Assembly: GCA_965215765.1 (NCBI GenBank)
Contig: OZ244118.1
Location: 2,604,001 to 2,668,000 of the forward strand
From: G965212025 sp965215765
GTDB lineage: Bacteria; Pseudomonadota; Gammaproteobacteria; Poriferisulfidales; Oxydemutatoraceae
Direction of reading: 5' to 3'
Length of the DNA stretch: 64,000 nucleotides
The notes beneath the pieces are model-generated. The model made no database searches, was not told the origin of the DNA, and was given only the letters and a program-made list of their open reading frames with translations. Position 1 is the stretch's first letter. Each line of letters begins with the position of its first letter. Positions 46,997-56,284 of this stretch are shown here, in pieces. Made by a program: the position numbers and the translations under genes.

Positions 46997-49324
46997 ATGG
47001 AATCCCATCAATCTACATTCACGATCAAGCGTCTGTGGATCATTCTTGCCACAAGCATGGTGCTTATGTTCGGTGTTTTGTTGTTTCTGGGCGGTAAGAT
47101 TTATCAGGTGGCTCCTCCGATTCCCGACAGTGTCGAGACTGAATCCGGACAAGTGTTGTTTACGAAAGAAGACATCCAGCGGGGTCAAAATGTCTGGCAA
47201 TCGACTGGAGGTATGGAACAGGGTTCGATCTGGGGTCACGGCAGCTACGTGGCACCGGATTGGTCGGCCGACTGGTTGCGACGCGAGGCTGAAGCGCTAC
47301 TTGCACGTATCGAGATCGAGTCGCCATTGCCTTCGTTGAGTAAAGACATCGCTCACGAGACGCACCTTGCCTCTTTGCGGAAGGAGATGCGGAGGAACAC
47401 GTTCAACGCAGAAACGGGTATTATCACCGTCAGCGACAACCGTGCCGCCGCCATTGCAACAGTCTCCGAACACTATTCCAAACTCTTCATGGGTGATGGC
47501 ACAGATTATCTGGCACTGCGCAATGACTACGCCATGCCATTAAAAGCGGTTCTGATCGAAGAAGAGACACATGCTCTGGCAGCCTTTTTCTTCTGGACAG
47601 CATGGAGTGCGACGACGAATCGCCCCGACGACGACATAACCTACACCAGCAACTGGCCCCACGAACCGCTCGTAGGCAACACCCCGCCAGCATCACTGTT
47701 CATGTGGTCCATGGTGTCGATCGTCTTGTTGCTTGCCGGGATTGGCGCCATCGTTTGGTACTACGCGAAACAGTTTGACCTGTGGCGCGATTCTCTCGAA
47801 CCCGACGGCGGCGTCGCTAAGACAGATTTTATCAACAACGCAACCATTACGCCTTCCATGCGGGCGACGGCCAAGTACTTCTGGCTGGTAACGGCTCTTT
47901 TTATAATTCAGGTGCTATTGGGAATGATCACGGCACATTACGCCGTCGAAGGTCAGGGGCTCTACGGGCTGCCGCTTGTCGAATATCTGCCGTATGCCGT
48001 AACTCGAACCTGGCACACACAGCTCGCCATTTACTGGATTGCCACTGCATGGTTGGCAACGGGTCTGTACGTGGCCCCGCTCCTCGCGGGCAAAGACCCG
48101 AAGTATCAGGTGCTGGGTGTCAACTTTATCTTCGTCAGTCTGCTGCTGATCGTCGGAGGCTCATTCCTGGGTGAATGGGCCGCGGTGCATCGATTCTTCA
48201 GCAATCTGACGCTTAACTTCTGGTTTGGCCATCAAGGCTACGAGTTCATAGACCTAGGTCGCTTTTGGCAGATTTATCTGGGGGTGGGTCTGCTGCTGTG
48301 GGCCGCGCTTGTGCTGAGAGCTCTCTATCCGGTCCTGACGCCGATGTCAGTTCGATACAAGACACTGACCTCGACTAACCACAAGTCGTTGTTGTTCTTA
48401 CTCGCAATTTCCACAACCGTAATAGGGGTGTTGTACTCCGCCGGCCTGATGTGGGGACAACACACCAATATCGCGGTCATGAATTACTGGCGTTGGTGGG
48501 TGGTTCACCTCTGGGTTGAGGGTGTGTTTGAAGTGTTTGCGGCAACGATTATCTCGATACTTTTCGTGCATATGGGATTGCTGCGGATCAGAACGGCAAT
48601 TGTCATGGTGTTGTTTGCTACGATCATATTTCTTATGGGCGGCGTGCTGGGTACGTTTCATCACCTGTACTTCAGTGGGACGCCAATATCGGTGATGGCC
48701 GTAGGAGCCACATTCTCCGCGCTGGAAGTTGTACCGTTAATGGTGGTCGGTTTTGAGGCCTACAATCATTCCAAGATCAATCGGCAAGCGGACTGGGCGG
48801 TTAGCTATCACTGGCCGTTCATGTTCTTCGCGGCGGTGCTGTTCTGGAATCTGGTCGGCGCAGGCCTGTTCGGTTTTCTGATTAATCCGCCGATCGCACT
48901 GTACTATATGCAGGGGATGAATCTGACGGCCAATCATGGCCATGCGGCACTGTTTGGTGTGTATGGAATGCTCGGTCTCGGGTTGACATTGTACTGCATG
49001 CGGGGCCTGACCGAGTTGCAACATTGGAATCAGTCACTGATCAAAGTGAGCTTCTGGTCGCTCAACCTGGGTTTGGCAATGATGACTTTCTTGTCGATGC
49101 TTCCCCAGGGCATCCTGCAAACCTATGCGAGTGTGAGTGACAGTTACGTTTACGCAAGATCTGCCGAGTTTATTCATTCCCCGATTATGGAAGGCCTGGT
49201 TTGGATGCGGGTGCCCGGCGACATCGTATTTGGTGTCGGTGTATTTTCATTTGCCACCTTTGTCTACCAGGCATTCCGAGGAAACAGACAGGCGTTACAA
49301 GCCCCACAGCAGCGTACGATCTGA
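46997..49324 (+). CDS. norB: Quinol-dependent nitric oxide reductase (qNor)
   Basis: A 775-residue inner-membrane haem-copper-family enzyme that reduces NO to N2O with electrons from quinol. The start at 46997 (MESHQSTFTIKRL) is preferred because agaaggaacaaat precedes it; the ORF runs on 12 codons upstream. The order is one N-terminal TM, a periplasmic cytochrome-c-like but haem-free region (about 35-220), then about 13 TM helices. Key residues are seen in VTRTWHTQLAIYW, TSTNHKSLLFLL, VVHLWVEGVFEVFA (the FeB-site His and Glu) and TFHHLYFSG. The fused N-terminal domain marks the single-subunit qNor type. It detoxifies NO or takes part in denitrification. It lies alone between tRNA relic E and debris, so it looks like island cargo. 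Confidence 0.95.
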   Translation: MESHQSTFTIKRLWIILATSMVLMFGVLLFLGGKIYQVAPPIPDSVETESGQVLFTKEDIQRGQNVWQSTGGMEQGSIWGHGSYVAPDWSADWLRREAEALLARIEIESPLPSLSKDIAHETHLASLRKEMRRNTFNAETGIITVSDNRAAAIATVSEHYSKLFMGDGTDYLALRNDYAMPLKAVLIEEETHALAAFFFWTAWSATTNRPDDDITYTSNWPHEPLVGNTPPASLFMWSMVSIVLLLAGIGAIVWYYAKQFDLWRDSLEPDGGVAKTDFINNATITPSMRATAKYFWLVTALFIIQVLLGMITAHYAVEGQGLYGLPLVEYLPYAVTRTWHTQLAIYWIATAWLATGLYVAPLLAGKDPKYQVLGVNFIFVSLLLIVGGSFLGEWAAVHRFFSNLTLNFWFGHQGYEFIDLGRFWQIYLGVGLLLWAALVLRALYPVLTPMSVRYKTLTSTNHKSLLFLLAISTTVIGVLYSAGLMWGQHTNIAVMNYWRWWVVHLWVEGVFEVFAATIISILFVHMGLLRIRTAIVMVLFATIIFLMGGVLGTFHHLYFSGTPISVMAVGATFSALEVVPLMVVGFEAYNHSKINRQADWAVSYHWPFMFFAAVLFWNLVGAGLFGFLINPPIALYYMQGMNLTANHGHAALFGVYGMLGLGLTLYCMRGLTELQHWNQSLIKVSFWSLNLGLAMMTFLSMLPQGILQTYASVSDSYVYARSAEFIHSPIMEGLVWMRVPGDIVFGVGVFSFATFVYQAFRGNRQALQAPQQRTI

Positions 49325-50244
49325 TAAAAGGGTACTGACAAGTTAATGCCTTTGGGCAATAATTGTTTCCAGTTGCGTTTTCTCTTCGCCAGCCGTCCGT
49401 TAATCAAAAGGCAGGTATCAGGTGTCGTTTATCGTGTCATCTCCATGCATCAAGGTCAAGAAAGCAGGTTATTCGCAAAAGACAGCCCGAACTGGCGCAG
49501 TAACGTTGATTCGCAAATGACGGCTCAGGGCACTTTGCTGCCTATGATTATCTAAACCCCTGGCAGAAAGGTTTGAGCCCATAGAGCGTTACCTGTCGAT
49601 CTATGGCTATTCACGTTTCAACATCCATTATCCAGGCACCACCGAACATTGGCAGTGCAACTTGGAAGCTGGCCATGGAAAGTTATCATCTGTTTAAGGT
49701 TCACAGAGAAATGCTGGAAACGGTGACTCCCACAAAGCAGGCGTTTTATTTGGAGGGTGGGTTGAACTGGTCTCTCACGGGCGGTAGGTACACAGACACC
49801 AGTGGCATGCTGACAAAATGGCTGGTAGGTGAAGGCAGCACGGTTGACCGGACTATGGCTGGTATCGTTGCCCCCGTCCCTTGTCGGCATCCTCAGTAGT
49901 GATTCGTTCGCGTGGATCAATGTTTACCCCAGTGGTGCAACGGAATGCACAGTACGGTCAGGCGCGTTGTCCACCCAGGGCAGTGTCAGCCAAAGCGAGG
50001 CAGAATTCACCGCAGCATTTTTTGCCCCTGTGAGATGTTGCAGATTTTTGGGTGGGCGATACAGGTTCTCCCCAATTTATGCGGCAACCAGATTGATAAC
50101 CGCTACGTGCGGTGCCTACCGGTCTTACGACACGAGGTCATATCAAGATTTGGTTAAAGGCAAAGGATTTGGATCACATCCTGGATCCGCTAACTCCTTT
50201 AGAGCCTCCGCTTCCAAGTTTGTGTTTAATCCATTCAATGATGT
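49325..50244. other. Degenerate stretch between nor and the channel tail
   Basis: No recognisable intact gene. A 98-codon plus-strand frame at 49603-49899 (MAIHVSTSIIQAPPNIG) is open but unrecognised. The stretch 49900-50240 has scraps only. Confidence 0.35.
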
Positions 50245-50474
50245 TGCTCAGCGTCGCTCTTTACAACTCTCTACCCATAATGATCGCCCAACTGCTAGCG
50301 AGAAGCGTGAAAAAGAACTCTGGTAACCTGGAAAGAGGCTCCCTGCCCAAGGAGCTTGACAAAAAAATCCGGGCAACCGACCTAAGCGAAACCGAAAAAG
50401 AGGTGGTGGTCACAGCCATTACCTGAAAATCGAAAACAATGTACCGGGCACGACAAGCCGACGCAAATGACTGA
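50245..50474 (+). pseudogene. Potassium channel tail relic, copy 6
   Basis: Matches the last 75 or so codons of the channel: ctctttacaactct and atgatcgcccaactgct, then the charged tail SLPKELDKKIRATDLSE. It lacks the pore and ends in an early stop. The unit's 3' flank and druA follow, so this is the piece of unit 3 that stayed with the druA-herA-nurA operon. It keeps the older ctacc/atgatcgccc reading without the ctcttgt insertion. Confidence 0.85.
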
Positions 50475-50619
50475 GAACGCCACCCAACTGAATCTGGGAA
50501 AGCTCTGCTAAACACGTGCAGTAGTGAGTTATGCAGGGCACCCGCCCCCGAAGAACCAAAAGTTAAAGCATTTTTTATCGAGTTGGGAGAGAGACCCGTG
50601 AAACGATAGTTATCTATTT

Positions 50620-51795
50620 CTACAAGTAACTTAAATCAAAGTCTTTTGGGTGAAACCTCCTTACATCATCGACAACCTTACTATTTTCTAGCCGCATGGA
50701 AAGCCAGCGCTTTTTCCAGTAGTCAACCAACTCTTTCTGCGCCCAGTTGTGATAAATAAGTTTTTCAGTCTCTCCCCGTAAAAATTCGAGTGTATTCTCT
50801 GCGAAAGCTGAAAAATATATTCTTCTCTTAAATGAATGCGACAATAAAACATCACCATCAAGTCCTAAAATCTCCCCAGTTTTTCTGATGGCTCTCATTA
50901 CATAGTTCGGCCCTGCACCAAACTTATGGCTCATGTAAACGTTTTTACTTTTTAAAAAGTCTCGCATCAAACCAATTGTTTCTGCTGTCAGATGATGAGT
51001 TCCAACTCCTTTGGTATAGCCGACTGGGATATAGATTAATTTTTCTTTGTATTTAAGCCGGTTATATTGGGAACTATTACCAAATAAGCCTGTCGTAAAT
51101 ATGCCTGCCAACTTATTTCTCTTTTTACATGAAATATGAGTTACTCGATCCTTGTACTTTTCTTCATATATACACCTTACCTCTCTTGATACAAGGATAT
51201 AAGAGACTAACTTCCCACCTAACAGGTGGTTGTAGGGTGGTAACGCTCCAACAATGTAAGCATCCATCATAAAGTTGAGACGATCCGTTCTAGTTATTTT
51301 ATCCCACCCAACGAATTCATCCCTTTCTGCAATATGTATTATTGGGCTGCCCAACGCCGCAATACCAATTACTGGTTTTGATTTCAAGCCATAGTCTCTG
51401 ACAATTAGCTTTATTCTTCTTCCGACATAATCACTGTAAGGTGATGACCAGTAACATCTCAAAATCCAAAATAGTTGATTTTGTTCTTGTGTCTGGCATA
51501 CTTCTACCACTGGTTTAATCTTTGAGCATAATACATCTTGCCCTAGTGCTAAATTGTTCTTGGCTACATCAAGGTTTTTGATTATAAACTTAGAATTCAC
51601 TTGCAAATATTCATTTCGTTTATGAGCCATAGCAGCCCTGATAACGTCTTTGCGACAGTTTGGGTGTGATGTCACTTTTGTTGAAGTAACTGTATTACAA
51701 GTTTTTGCATTCTTTGCAACTTGAGCCAGATCCCTTTTTATTTTTGACCTTAGTTCTGTTTCAAGTTCAAGTTTTTTACATGATTCGTAATCCAT
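50620..51795 (-). CDS. DruA-like protein (DUF4338)
   Basis: A 391-residue protein of the DUF4338 family that includes DruA of Druantia defence. Conserved family blocks seen are CYWSSPYSDYVGRRIKLIV, IAALGSPIIHIAERDEFVGW, MMDAYIVGALPPYNHLLGGK, SSQYNRLKYKEKLIYIPVGY and SHKFGAGPNYVMRAIRKTG. The biochemical role of the family is not known. It is the last gene of a nurA-herA-druA set on the minus strand, about 40 bases after herA. The hallmark Druantia helicase DruE is absent from the window, so this is not a standard Druantia locus. Two decayed copies lie in tandem units 1 and 2. Confidence 0.82.
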   Translation of the reverse strand: MDYESCKKLELETELRSKIKRDLAQVAKNAKTCNTVTSTKVTSHPNCRKDVIRAAMAHKRNEYLQVNSKFIIKNLDVAKNNLALGQDVLCSKIKPVVEVCQTQEQNQLFWILRCYWSSPYSDYVGRRIKLIVRDYGLKSKPVIGIAALGSPIIHIAERDEFVGWDKITRTDRLNFMMDAYIVGALPPYNHLLGGKLVSYILVSREVRCIYEEKYKDRVTHISCKKRNKLAGIFTTGLFGNSSQYNRLKYKEKLIYIPVGYTKGVGTHHLTAETIGLMRDFLKSKNVYMSHKFGAGPNYVMRAIRKTGEILGLDGDVLLSHSFKRRIYFSAFAENTLEFLRGETEKLIYHNWAQKELVDYWKKRWLSMRLENSKVVDDVRRFHPKDFDLSYL

Positions 51796-51838
51796 CTTAC
51801 TTATGATAAATTTGAATTGGTTAAGTTAGTCATTTTAG

Positions 51839-53539
51839 TCAATCCCGGTATAATTCTGGCTTCTCGTCTTTGGTGAAGCGATGTCCTTCGTAAACATGTT
51901 TATGTACGACTTTTTCAAACCATCGAACCCTGACGGGGACGGCAAAAGTTTGGTTTGTTGATACCATATACATGTTGCCAGATATTGTTTCAGATTGTAT
52001 AAACCTTGATATGACACCGGAGTAGTTCATGTTTGAGTCAACTAATGCTTTAATGTCTTTTGAATTGCTCATGTGCATAACAAAGTAGTTCTCTGCTTGT
52101 GAGCGAATTTCCTCTGATATTGCTGATGGTCTTTGTGTAATTGCAACTAAACCTATATCAAATTTTCTTCCCTGCTTTGCAACTTTTACAAAAGGGTTTG
52201 CGCTTGACTTTACAAATTCTTTAGACAATACATTTTGAGCTTCCTCTACAAAAATAATGCATTTAACTGGATCGTGCTGATTTGTGTGTGCTGATTTATT
52301 GTTTTCAAATAACCTTTTAACAAGTATGGTTGAGATTATATTAGCTTCAATGCTATCCTTCAGTGACATATCTAATATTACAGTCTTCCCCTTTGAAAGT
52401 GCTGTAATGCATTTGTCAACTAATTTAGACCCGCTCTCGTGTGCCCCAGCATACGATCTGATTTGTCTTATAACACCTCCAAGCATGGTTTTAGTGGCAT
52501 AATCAACATTTGCCTCCAGATCGTCACTTACGTTTCTTTTGCTCTTTGATGATTTAAAGTACGGATTGAATTTAGTATAGGCGAATCTCCGTATTTTTGT
52601 TGAGTCCTCATTATTAACAATCATACCCAGGAATGTCCTAACATCAGTTTTTGTGTGTAACGAATCGAGATATTCAAGGAATGTTCTTCCAGCACCAGTT
52701 ATATCTATAGCTGTCTGGACCAAATCTCCAATTTCAAAATCTTTAGCAAGGTCGATTTTTACTGTACCTTGTATACAAACTTTACCGGAATATGCATTGC
52801 TAATGACTTTATCTGTAAACGCAATAATATTTTCTCTATATGCTTTGAAATCTATGTCAGCTAATCCATAGTTATCTGTGCTTTTAAATATATATTCTCC
52901 TTCTAAGTCGAAAACAAGCTTACCAACATTTATGTCATTTATTGCGCTACCTAAGAGTACTTTAACCAAGTTGGTTTTACCAAATCCTGATTGAGCGAAC
53001 ACCATTGTTCTTTTGGCTTTTAGTTTGTTTACGTCAAATAAAACGTTTTTATCACCAAGTTGTATGTTATCACCAATACACAACTGACCTATTGGCTTTC
53101 CGCCCATATTCGTTCCGTTAATTATATTTTCGAATTCACATGGCGTAAGATGCCTGGCGTGGTATGAGACAAGCGGGAGCCTCCTTACAGCTGTTGAAAA
53201 AACATTCCCATCATTTGTAAAGACACCAAGTATTTTTACTTTATATGTATAACTGAACATTTTTTGCTTGTCTCTATCTGAAAGTTCCCTTTCAGCAATT
53301 CTGGCATAGTGAACAGCAACTAAAGTTTTATCACGTGAACGGAACAAGGGGGCTTCATCATATATTTCCGCTTCTACTCTGGCTAGATATTTGTTTCCAC
53401 CCTCATCTCTCGGTGCTAAGACGATAAAATCACCAGTTTGAGCACTCGCTTTGGAGTCCTCGTATGACGAGTAAATGAGTAAGGAGTCTTCTGTTGTCTT
53501 TTGTCCGTATAAAACGCCAAAGTCATTTTTGATTTCCAT
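51839..53539 (-). CDS. HerA-like hexameric ATPase/translocase
   Basis: A 566-residue FtsK/HerA-type ATPase that would form a ring and push duplex DNA into its nuclease partner. The start at MEIKNDFGVLYG is preferred because it leaves four bases after the nurA stop; the open frame extends 16 codons further, overlapping nurA. An N-terminal beta-barrel (HAS-like) region covers about 1-170. Walker A is AQSGFGKTN (about 185-193). Walker B is KCIIFVEEAQNVL, and QGRKFDIGLVAITQRPSAIS holds the sensor region typical of HerA. The C-terminal tail matches the latch region. Fragments of its 3' end form the tandem-unit junctions at 9158-9244 and near 16670-16757. Confidence 0.85.
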   Translation of the reverse strand: MEIKNDFGVLYGQKTTEDSLLIYSSYEDSKASAQTGDFIVLAPRDEGGNKYLARVEAEIYDEAPLFRSRDKTLVAVHYARIAERELSDRDKQKMFSYTYKVKILGVFTNDGNVFSTAVRRLPLVSYHARHLTPCEFENIINGTNMGGKPIGQLCIGDNIQLGDKNVLFDVNKLKAKRTMVFAQSGFGKTNLVKVLLGSAINDINVGKLVFDLEGEYIFKSTDNYGLADIDFKAYRENIIAFTDKVISNAYSGKVCIQGTVKIDLAKDFEIGDLVQTAIDITGAGRTFLEYLDSLHTKTDVRTFLGMIVNNEDSTKIRRFAYTKFNPYFKSSKSKRNVSDDLEANVDYATKTMLGGVIRQIRSYAGAHESGSKLVDKCITALSKGKTVILDMSLKDSIEANIISTILVKRLFENNKSAHTNQHDPVKCIIFVEEAQNVLSKEFVKSSANPFVKVAKQGRKFDIGLVAITQRPSAISEEIRSQAENYFVMHMSNSKDIKALVDSNMNYSGVISRFIQSETISGNMYMVSTNQTFAVPVRVRWFEKVVHKHVYEGHRFTKDEKPELYRD

Positions 53540-53543
53540 AAAA

Positions 53544-54851
53544 TTAAAACCTGTCGTGTATATTAAGGAATAGATTTTCAATTTCAATGTTATCCATCCT
53601 CTGATTCTTGTATAAAGAAGCTTTTATTCTAGAAATTAATTGCTCTTCGGATCCTTTTCTTAATGATATTTGGTTGTGTATTTCTACTAGCGGGTAAGGG
53701 TATCCAAGAATATAATGTTCCTGTGTAAGGCAAGTCAGTTTTTTGAATATTTCCGTGATAAGTTCCAGGTTTCTGGGTACGGTTGTAAAAGACTGGCCAG
53801 TATTTTGCACTGCTTTTATTACATCAAATACGTTAAGATCCACGATCAGCCAGTCGTAGTTTTGCAGTTTTTCCACATAATCTAGCCGGGCAGCATGGAA
53901 AACGCCACATCCTCTCCCTTTTACCTCAAGTCCTTGTTTGGCGTACATGCTGCTCTGGCTTATCTTTTCAATTTGACCTTTTGCTCGTTTCTTCTTTTGA
54001 TCTGTTGATGGATACGCTTGGATTAGGGCCATTTCCGGAACTTCAAACCAACAACATAGCTTTTGCCTTTTTAGGTCTTTTTCTAAAAATGGATAAGCCA
54101 TCTTAAGGTTTTTTTCCAGAAAACAATCTATTTTCCTGAAGCTTGATGCTAGCTCCAACTTTAATGGAGACTCTTTGGTGACCGCGACCAAAAAAATCCC
54201 TCTTTCAAAAATATAGCGCGCTAATTCTAATATGTGCTTTTGTTTTATATTATTTGATCGCAGTGTTCCATCTCTTAGTATGAAGTCACCCTTGCTGGTC
54301 TCTGGATTTGACACAATTTCATAAATCAGTGCCCATTCAAGAACCTCTTGACAGAACTCTAATAGTTTGTTAGTTGATGATGTGACTGCTTCTCTTGCAG
54401 AATCAATATTTGTACCCCACCCGAAAATTTCATCAATTGAACTATTAAAAAAGTTGAGCAGATTTTTAACTGGAGTTGAGGAAAGTAACTCCTCGAAAAT
54501 AGTTCCTTTGCTCGCATCACTAGTAACCAGCACATTCTTGTTAAAGTATTTTTTTGATTTACTGATAATGTCTTGCGAGAAATTAATTTCTCCACCTTTG
54601 TGGAAGCAAGTGTAACCTGCACCATAAAGTGCCAATGAGATACTATTATAGAAATCTTGGCGGTTGTAGCTACCATCTATCGCATAGAAACGAGAGTTAC
54701 CAGAATCGATTCGTTTGAATGGGGTAATCTCAAAATATTGTGGTGTGAGGCTATTTCCCGAATCTGAAGAGACATCAATAAGTGAAGGTGAGTTAATACG
54801 GTCATTGATGTGAAGTGCAATCTGGTCAATGGTGTCATCGGCAATAAACAC
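53544..54851 (-). CDS. NurA-domain nuclease
   Basis: A 435-residue predicted nuclease of the NurA fold, partner of HerA in end processing and in several phage-defence systems. The first catalytic motif FYAIDGSYNR (about residues 56-65) and a later FILRDGTLRSN (about 190-200) give the metal-binding Asp residues of the family. A third acidic segment YDWLIVDLNVFDV follows. The N-terminal 50 residues and the C-terminus are not recognised. It is the first gene of the three-gene set, and its stop lies four bases before the herA start, so the two proteins are probably made together. No signal peptide. Confidence 0.78.
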   Translation of the reverse strand: MFIADDTIDQIALHINDRINSPSLIDVSSDSGNSLTPQYFEITPFKRIDSGNSRFYAIDGSYNRQDFYNSISLALYGAGYTCFHKGGEINFSQDIISKSKKYFNKNVLVTSDASKGTIFEELLSSTPVKNLLNFFNSSIDEIFGWGTNIDSAREAVTSSTNKLLEFCQEVLEWALIYEIVSNPETSKGDFILRDGTLRSNNIKQKHILELARYIFERGIFLVAVTKESPLKLELASSFRKIDCFLEKNLKMAYPFLEKDLKRQKLCCWFEVPEMALIQAYPSTDQKKKRAKGQIEKISQSSMYAKQGLEVKGRGCGVFHAARLDYVEKLQNYDWLIVDLNVFDVIKAVQNTGQSFTTVPRNLELITEIFKKLTCLTQEHYILGYPYPLVEIHNQISLRKGSEEQLISRIKASLYKNQRMDNIEIENLFLNIHDRF

Positions 54852-55597
54852 TTCTTAATCTCCGTATGAGGAGTCTGCTGAGTGTTTTTGCGTTGTTGTC
54901 ATCAGGTGAGCCAACCTTAAGTGTAGAGATTTTCCCTACGTAAAACCTATAATTTTACAAGAGAAAGGTACTATTTGCAAAGAGTTCAACAATGAGAGGC
55001 GCTGATTAATATAGGTGAGTTGATTCACCTCCAATGCTTCCGGAGAAACCTTTGTGTCAACAGATTTAATTTGTCTCATTTACAAATTGGTAACACTCAA
55101 TACGGTGTTCTACTCTCCGGCTACAATTGATCTCTTTTACCATGTCATAAATTCAATGACTCGCTTGGTTGCACTCGGCGGGATACAGACGATACTTGTG
55201 TCGTCAGAATCCATGACTTGGTGACTGCTTAACGTGCACCTGAAATATCAGGGGCTGTTGATCACCCAAGTCTTTTTTCAGTTCGTGTTCCGGCAGTGCT
55301 TACCAACGCTCCACATCGTAGAACACGATAATAACCACACAGAGATGTTTGACTCGCCAAGACGGATGGTCGGGATTTCGGGAATTTGACTGTTTTTCTG
55401 TGGTACACCCGAAACTGCTAAATAGTGGAATCGATAAATGAGGGTCAATGCCGTGCCCAGTCATCCTGGTTGGGCGACATCTCCGCTCACTCGGGATAAT
55501 TTTTTGAGCAGCAAATTGGCTCAGGAATTCCACACAAGGGTAAAGATTTTGGAGAAAGCAACCACACGGTGACCCGCATGGCTGGTGGTTGCAAATT
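54852..55597. other. Intergenic region between nurA and the tRNA
   Basis: About 750 bases with no supported gene. It holds the upstream promoter zone of the nurA operon (54852-55000, AT-rich). From about 55500 comes the tRNA flank (gagcagcaaattggctcagg and ttggagaaagcaaccacacgg) that recurs beside the tRNA relics. Confidence 0.45.
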
Positions 55598-55674
55598 GGT
55601 GGGCCCGGCTGGATTCGAACCAGCGACCAATGGATTATGAGTCCACTGCTCTAACCAACTGAGCTACAGGCCCT
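55598..55674 (-). tRNA. tRNA with CAU anticodon (probably Ile2, possibly Met)
   Basis: A complete cloverleaf of 77 bases including an encoded CCA. The acceptor stem pairs GGGCCTG with CGGGCCC. The D arm contains AGCTCAGTTGGTTAGAGC. The anticodon loop is CTCATAA. The T arm is CTGGTTCGAATCCAG. The anticodon stem and GGTCGCTGG region resemble isoleucine tRNA of the ileX type, whose C34 is changed to lysidine, more than elongator Met. A -10 TATAAT and GC-rich discriminator lie upstream on the minus strand. Five relics of this gene punctuate the accessory region, so it is the likely island integration site. Confidence 0.92.
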
Positions 55675-55735
55675 TCTACCAAGGAAAGATTTCTCTGTCG
55701 TGCCCCTGGAACAAAACCAAGGCACCGCCCTTTCA

Positions 55736-55741
55736 TTATAC
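55736..55741 (-). promoter_or_regulatory. tRNA promoter -10 element
   Basis: TATAAT on the minus strand, followed by a GC-rich gaaagggcgg discriminator, about 60 bases before the mature tRNA. The relics read TACAAT here, suggesting their promoters have decayed. The -35 is weak. Confidence 0.5.
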
Positions 55742-55979
55742 CTGCGCAACCTGACTTGCTCCCACGTGCAGGGCACCTCAAAAAGCTGCAAAGCGACTTG
55801 AATCACCAAACCGAATTGCCTGGTTGGAGAGCTTTGCCGAGACCAGATTTTCCTTTCATGGAGGTGCCAGTCTGTATCTGTGTTGATGGCAGGAGACTTT
55901 GGTGAGCACCGTTCTGGCCAGGAAACGACCATGACAACACAATCTGGCTGGCGCACTTCCAAGACACGACAGTATGGGC

Positions 55980-55985
55980 TATAAT
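55980..55985 (+). promoter_or_regulatory. -10 element for hfq
   Basis: A perfect TATAAT about 50 bases before the hfq start, in the context gggctataatgtgcc. The -35 region (ttccaa) is poor. Confidence 0.5.
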
Positions 55986-56035
55986 GTGCCCAAGACGTTA
56001 GCTCGGCTAATAGCACACAATAAAGAGAGGGCAAG

Positions 56036-56257
56036 TTGGAAGAAAAAAGCGAAAACAAATTTTTGGGTGGTCTGCTTGACAGGCAGGTTCACGTTAGTAT
56101 CTACCTTATGAACGGCATCAGATTGCGGGGCAAGGTTGTGTCTTTTGACGATTCGGTTCTGTGCCTGAAGTCGGCGACAACACAGTTGGTCTACAAGCAC
56201 GCGATATCCACTGTCGCCATAGATCAGCAGGTAGAAAAGAATTTCCCTGGCCCCTAG
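56036..56257 (+). CDS. hfq: Hfq, divergent RNA chaperone
   Basis: A 73-residue Sm-like protein of the Hfq family, a hexamer that pairs small RNAs with mRNAs. The Sm1 strand VSIYLMNGIRLRGKVVSFD and the hallmark Sm2 motif YKHAIST are present. Compared with E. coli Hfq, several RNA-contact residues differ: Gln8 is Glu, Phe42 is Ser, and the rim Arg16/17/19 are Leu, Asp and Gln. The C-terminal tail is very short. The start is TTG after agagagggcaag. It stands between the tRNA and gloB and not in the usual miaA-hfq-hflX context, so it may be a second, specialised Hfq. Confidence 0.88.
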   Translation: MEEKSENKFLGGLLDRQVHVSIYLMNGIRLRGKVVSFDDSVLCLKSATTQLVYKHAISTVAIDQQVEKNFPGP

Positions 56258-56284
56258 GCAGATCGAACAAGGGTTCCTCTACCC

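Noticed and set aside
50620..54851. Standard Druantia locus
   Set aside because: Only the DruA-like gene is present. No DruE helicase or other Druantia gene is visible in the window.
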